A program made the translations under genes and the position numbers. Below, one piece after another: positions 6,818 through 9,005 of a stretch of 9,005 bases of DNA; within the stretch, counting starts at the first letter, position 1; the number at the start of each line of letters is the position of its first letter. The stretch is taken from assembly GCA_021736505.1 (NCBI GenBank), contig JAIPFU010000064.1, positions 1 to 9,005 on the forward strand, given 5' to 3'. The notes under the pieces are model-generated. The model did not search any database. It worked only from the letters and a program-made list of their open reading frames with translations, and was not told the origin of the DNA. The DNA comes from Spirochaetia bacterium. GTDB taxonomy: Bacteria > Spirochaetota > Spirochaetia > PWKH01.

Positions 6818-8690
6818 ATAGATCGAAGAGGTCAGCTGCTACTTCCAGCATATGCGCCTCTACACGCCGTTCCATCTCTTCGTAAAATTCACTAGGCAGA
6901 TCGTAGAATTTTTCGCGATTGACGAACTGACCGCGGTTGTCACGTCTGCCGAGGGTGGCAAAGCAGAGCTCCTTGAAAAAGAGGTGATCTGCTGAGGGTG
7001 TAATTTGTCCGCGGCCACGCTTAAGAAGGGAGAGGCTGTACTTAGCGAAGGATGATCCGTTTTTCGCTCCCTCTTCGGCATAGGCAAGGGTATCTTTCCA
7101 CCAGAAATCGAAGAATTCAGGGTCAATCTCAGAGAGGACTTCTCCATACAGGGCTTGAAGGGAGGGAGATATCTTGAAGTGGATATTGCCCCGGGTGGCA
7201 CGCTTGAAGAGCCTGCGGGTCTCACGGCTGAGGTCGTCGCCAGAGTGGCAGTCGAGCATGAGGTCCTTTTCCGATGCAATTTTATGAAGTATGCCCACGC
7301 GGTTCTCAAACATCAGCCTGCCGTCATCTCCTCGGTAATCTGTGCCCTTCTCTACACCGAAATTCGGGGCAATATGAGATATCGGGAGCCCTCGCCGCTC
7401 AATCTCATCCACCAGAAAGAGCATTTCCGCATAGGTGGTGATGGAGTCGAAGGTTCGTATAAAAGGAGGATTTTCATCCACACTGAGTTCCAGATCGTAA
7501 GATTCACCGTCCTTGATGGAGTCGATATAACTGCTGAGGTCGCCCACGGATTGGAGGGCTTTCCAGTATTTCCCCACGAGACGGCCGATTTGCGCTTCAT
7601 CCAGCTGAAGAAACTGTTTTCCCAGGGATTTTTTACGTTTGTGATACCAGAGAATGTCCCGGCGCTCCGCTGCACTGGGAATGAGCTCCTCCAGGTACTG
7701 GGTGGAATTTTTTGCTGAAAAGCTGCTGAGTGCACTGTAGTCAAGGATATCGGAGACATCTAAAGTATAAAAGCTGTAATACCGGGCTGCATCGATGAAC
7801 TGTTTGGTTCGTTCAATGCCTTCGCTGCCCCGTTTTACCTGCAGATGATCAGCATCGGCTCCGTAGCGCACGGAATTCGGCTGTTTCAGGCTGCTCAGTA
7901 CACCTTCTGCCCAGAGCCCTTCGAAAGAACTGCCAGTATGTCCTTCATCCACGGGTCCGAAACTGAATAGATGATTCTTCCGCGGTGCTTCTCCTTTATA
8001 CAATGCGTCCAGCAGGTACAATTCACGAACAGAATTCTGTATGGCATTGGCGGAGAAATCCGCTTTATGCATGGCGTTCCAGATCCCCGGCCAGAGGGCT
8101 GTTGAGTGGCGCACGCCGATACCGACCCGCGGGATAGGTCCCAAGCGCTGGGGGCCGGAACCGGGATTAATCTGCCGTGTGTATGTGTGGATATTGTCGG
8201 CTGAAGCAGGATAAGGAGTTACACTAAGTCCTGATGAAAATGAAAGCTTCTTCATGGGGTCAGCCATGGGATTTGTTATGGGGGCAGCCATCTTTCCTGC
8301 AGAACTGGATTTTGCAGCCCCGGATTTCCCTGCAGCTTTTTGCTGTTTCCCGCCGGATTCAGCTTTACCGTCAGCTTTACCGTTAGCTATGCCGTCAGCT
8401 TTGCCATTAGTTAAGCAGATAAAGACGGACTGACGATCTTCAAATCCCAGGAGCGCATACGTGGCTCCTTTATAGGCGGCAATACTTCTGCTGTAGCAGG
8501 TAATATCCCCTTTTTGAATATTTTCCGAGTTCACATCCCCATTGCATCGATTAACTATATCCCTGAAAAAATCTTCCGGAAGCTCTTTCAGGATCCCGGC
8601 GATGCGGTCTTTATCCCATGTTCCCGTATCCAGAACTGCTGGATTGATACTGGGATCTATCTCTAATTTTCCATACTGTATTGTACTCAT
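6816..8690 (-). CDS. uxaE: Tagaturonate epimerase (UxaE) family protein
   Basis: This 624-aa protein resembles the UxaE family, cytoplasmic metal-dependent enzymes that interconvert D-tagaturonate and D-fructuronate, first described in Thermotoga. Recognisable blocks are IPRVGIGVRHSTALWPGIWN (186-205), PVDEGHTGSSFEGLW (246-260), VRYGADADHLQVKRG (274-288), ARYYSFYTLDVSDILDYS (302-319), ISHIAPNFGVEKGTDYRG (437-454), LMLDCHSGDDLSRETRR (477-493) and GNIHFKISPSLQALYGEVL (501-519). Asp279, Asp281, His282, His439, Glu447, Asp480, His482 and His504 are candidate metal or catalytic residues. It is longer than the roughly 480 residues I recall for the family. Part of the excess is a low-complexity insert at about 95-148 that starts with four tetrapeptide repeats. 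ATG 8690 is preceded by AAGGAAG (8702-8696). It lies 136 bp downstream of the dehydrogenase end, probably in one operon. The exact substrate is inferred; a related sugar-acid epimerase is the alternative. Confidence 0.78.
   Translation of the reverse strand: MSTIQYGKLEIDPSINPAVLDTGTWDKDRIAGILKELPEDFFRDIVNRCNGDVNSENIQKGDITCYSRSIAAYKGATYALLGFEDRQSVFICLTNGKADGIANGKADGKAESGGKQQKAAGKSGAAKSSSAGKMAAPITNPMADPMKKLSFSSGLSVTPYPASADNIHTYTRQINPGSGPQRLGPIPRVGIGVRHSTALWPGIWNAMHKADFSANAIQNSVRELYLLDALYKGEAPRKNHLFSFGPVDEGHTGSSFEGLWAEGVLSSLKQPNSVRYGADADHLQVKRGSEGIERTKQFIDAARYYSFYTLDVSDILDYSALSSFSAKNSTQYLEELIPSAAERRDILWYHKRKKSLGKQFLQLDEAQIGRLVGKYWKALQSVGDLSSYIDSIKDGESYDLELSVDENPPFIRTFDSITTYAEMLFLVDEIERRGLPISHIAPNFGVEKGTDYRGDDGRLMFENRVGILHKIASEKDLMLDCHSGDDLSRETRRLFKRATRGNIHFKISPSLQALYGEVLSEIDPEFFDFWWKDTLAYAEEGAKNGSSFAKYSLSLLKRGRGQITPSADHLFFKELCFATLGRRDNRGQFVNREKFYDLPSEFYEEMERRVEAHMLEVAADLFDL
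8361..8408. repeat. Four tandem 12-bp units in the uxaE-type gene
   Basis: The units AGCTTTACCGTC, AGCTTTACCGTT, AGCTATGCCGTC and AGCTTTGCCATT lie head to tail. On the coding strand they give NGKA, DGIA, NGKA, DGKA at residues 95-110, the start of a Gly/Ala/Lys/Ser-rich insert that continues to about residue 148. The unit length is a multiple of three, so changes in copy number keep the frame. Confidence 0.9.
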
Positions 8691-8705
8691 GTTCTCTTCC
8701 TTACC

Positions 8706-8719
8706 TAGATTTTAATCTA
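8706..8719. promoter_or_regulatory. 14-nt palindrome just upstream of the uxaE ribosome binding site
   Basis: TAGATT (8706-8711), TT, AATCTA (8714-8719): six perfectly paired bases around a 2-nt centre, ending 3 nt from the Shine-Dalgarno AAGGAAG. It could be an operator. No convincing -35/-10 pair was found in 8691-8826, so the gene may be transcribed from the dehydrogenase side. The spacer also holds CGCTAGCG (8743-8750). Confidence 0.35.
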
Positions 8720-8826
8720 CCTTTACCATTTACTCCACAAACCGCTAGCGTTCCCCTTCATCCCACCAGCTTATTCTGCAAGCTTCACTCTCTCTATCAC
8801 CCAGTCAGCTTCTGTGATTCAGCACT

Positions 8827-9005
8827 TTACTGCATCAGTTCAAATGTTCTACGAATTTCACCCTTTTTAAAACCGCTGGCATTCCAAATGCCATCCAGCT
8901 TCTCCGCCTCCTGGGTCAGCAGATCGATATCAAACGAAGGAACCTCCTTCCAGGCTGAAAAAGATTCGGGCGTGCCGATCTTTCTATACCAAGCCTCAAG
9001 TGCAG
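8827..9005 (-). CDS. Probable iron-containing alcohol dehydrogenase, C-terminal 58 residues only
   Basis: The minus-strand frame enters from the right edge and ends with TAA at 8829-8827. It opens with ALEAWYRKIGTPESFSAW, followed by SFDIDLLTQEAEKLDGIWN and ending GFKKGEIRRTFELMQ. The pattern of a helix with W/F-x-R-x-IG-x-P, then an acidic 'DID' segment and helix, then a final K-x-EI-x-x-x-x-x-L helix, is the usual C-terminal tail of group III (Fe-ADH, butanol dehydrogenase/YqhD-like) alcohol dehydrogenases. These use NAD(P)H and a divalent metal. The catalytic and nucleotide-binding parts lie outside the window, so neither cofactor nor substrate can be judged. Being upstream of the UxaE-type gene on the same strand, it may serve as the sugar-acid oxidoreductase of the pathway (inference). 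Confidence 0.6.
   Translation of the reverse strand, partial: ALEAWYRKIGTPESFSAWKEVPSFDIDLLTQEAEKLDGIWNASGFKKGEIRRTFELMQ

Noticed and set aside
6437..6895. Plus-strand open frames of 152, 105 and 115 codons across the array
   Set aside because: All three frames are open at once because the 25-bp unit has no plus-strand stop; they run antisense into the uxaE-type gene or its repeats and have no independent support.
7155..7759. Frames of 187 codons (+) and 135 codons (-) within the uxaE-type gene
   Set aside because: Both lie inside the conserved uxaE coding region in other frames and show no recognisable family.

Overview
The window looks like a sugar-acid (hexuronate-type) utilisation and sensing neighbourhood from a heterotrophic bacterium, most plausibly a free-living spirochaete (Spirochaetales). 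That guess rests on the gene mix: a membrane-anchored AraC regulator with an extracellular Cache-like sensor, a TRAP-type solute-binding protein, an FCD-type GntR regulator, a tagaturonate-epimerase (UxaE) family enzyme and an iron-type alcohol dehydrogenase. It is inference; there is no rRNA or tRNA to confirm it. All genes but one (the GntR regulator) are on the minus strand.

Layout, left to right. (1) 1-442 (-): N-terminal part of an AAA_14-type ATPase, cut by the window edge, with a promoter whose -10 box is only 6 nt from the ATG. (2) 443-675: AT-rich spacer with two related inverted repeats. (3) 676-1719 (-): a divergent DctP-like TRAP solute-binding protein, overlapping by 11 nt the end of (4) 1709-4102 (-): a 797-aa two-TM AraC regulator with an in-frame Ala-Gly hexanucleotide repeat. 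No TRAP permease genes are present, so the pair looks like a sensing module rather than a transporter. (5) 4103-4397: spacer with a probable promoter and direct repeats. (6) 4398-5210 (-): TIM-barrel sugar isomerase/epimerase of the D-tagatose/D-psicose 3-epimerase type. (7) 5211-5606: divergent control region with a promoter each way, a GntR-like GTATAC half-operator, iterated ATATC motifs and a 16-nt palindrome. (8) 5607-6287 (+): FCD-type GntR regulator, apparently leaderless. (9) 6288-6815: convergent spacer holding a C-terminal remnant of a MazF/PemK-type toxin (6340-6510) and an 11-copy tandem array (about 25-bp unit, 6506-6817) that runs from the remnant's broken 5' end to the stop codon of the next gene. 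(10) 6816-8690 (-): 624-aa UxaE-family epimerase with a tetrapeptide-repeat insert. (11) 8827-9005 (-): C-terminus of a probable iron-containing alcohol dehydrogenase.

How they may work together: UxaE-type epimerases connect the galacturonate and glucuronate branches (tagaturonate to fructuronate). A dehydrogenase upstream, a ketose-epimerase-like enzyme and an FCD regulator fit one sugar-acid regulon. The AraC/DctP pair could sense an extracellular acid and activate local genes. The most unusual points are the orphan binding protein coupled to a membrane AraC regulator, two genes with the same leaderless promoter geometry, and the minisatellite next to a truncated toxin gene. The window also contains in-frame repeat expansions in two separate proteins.
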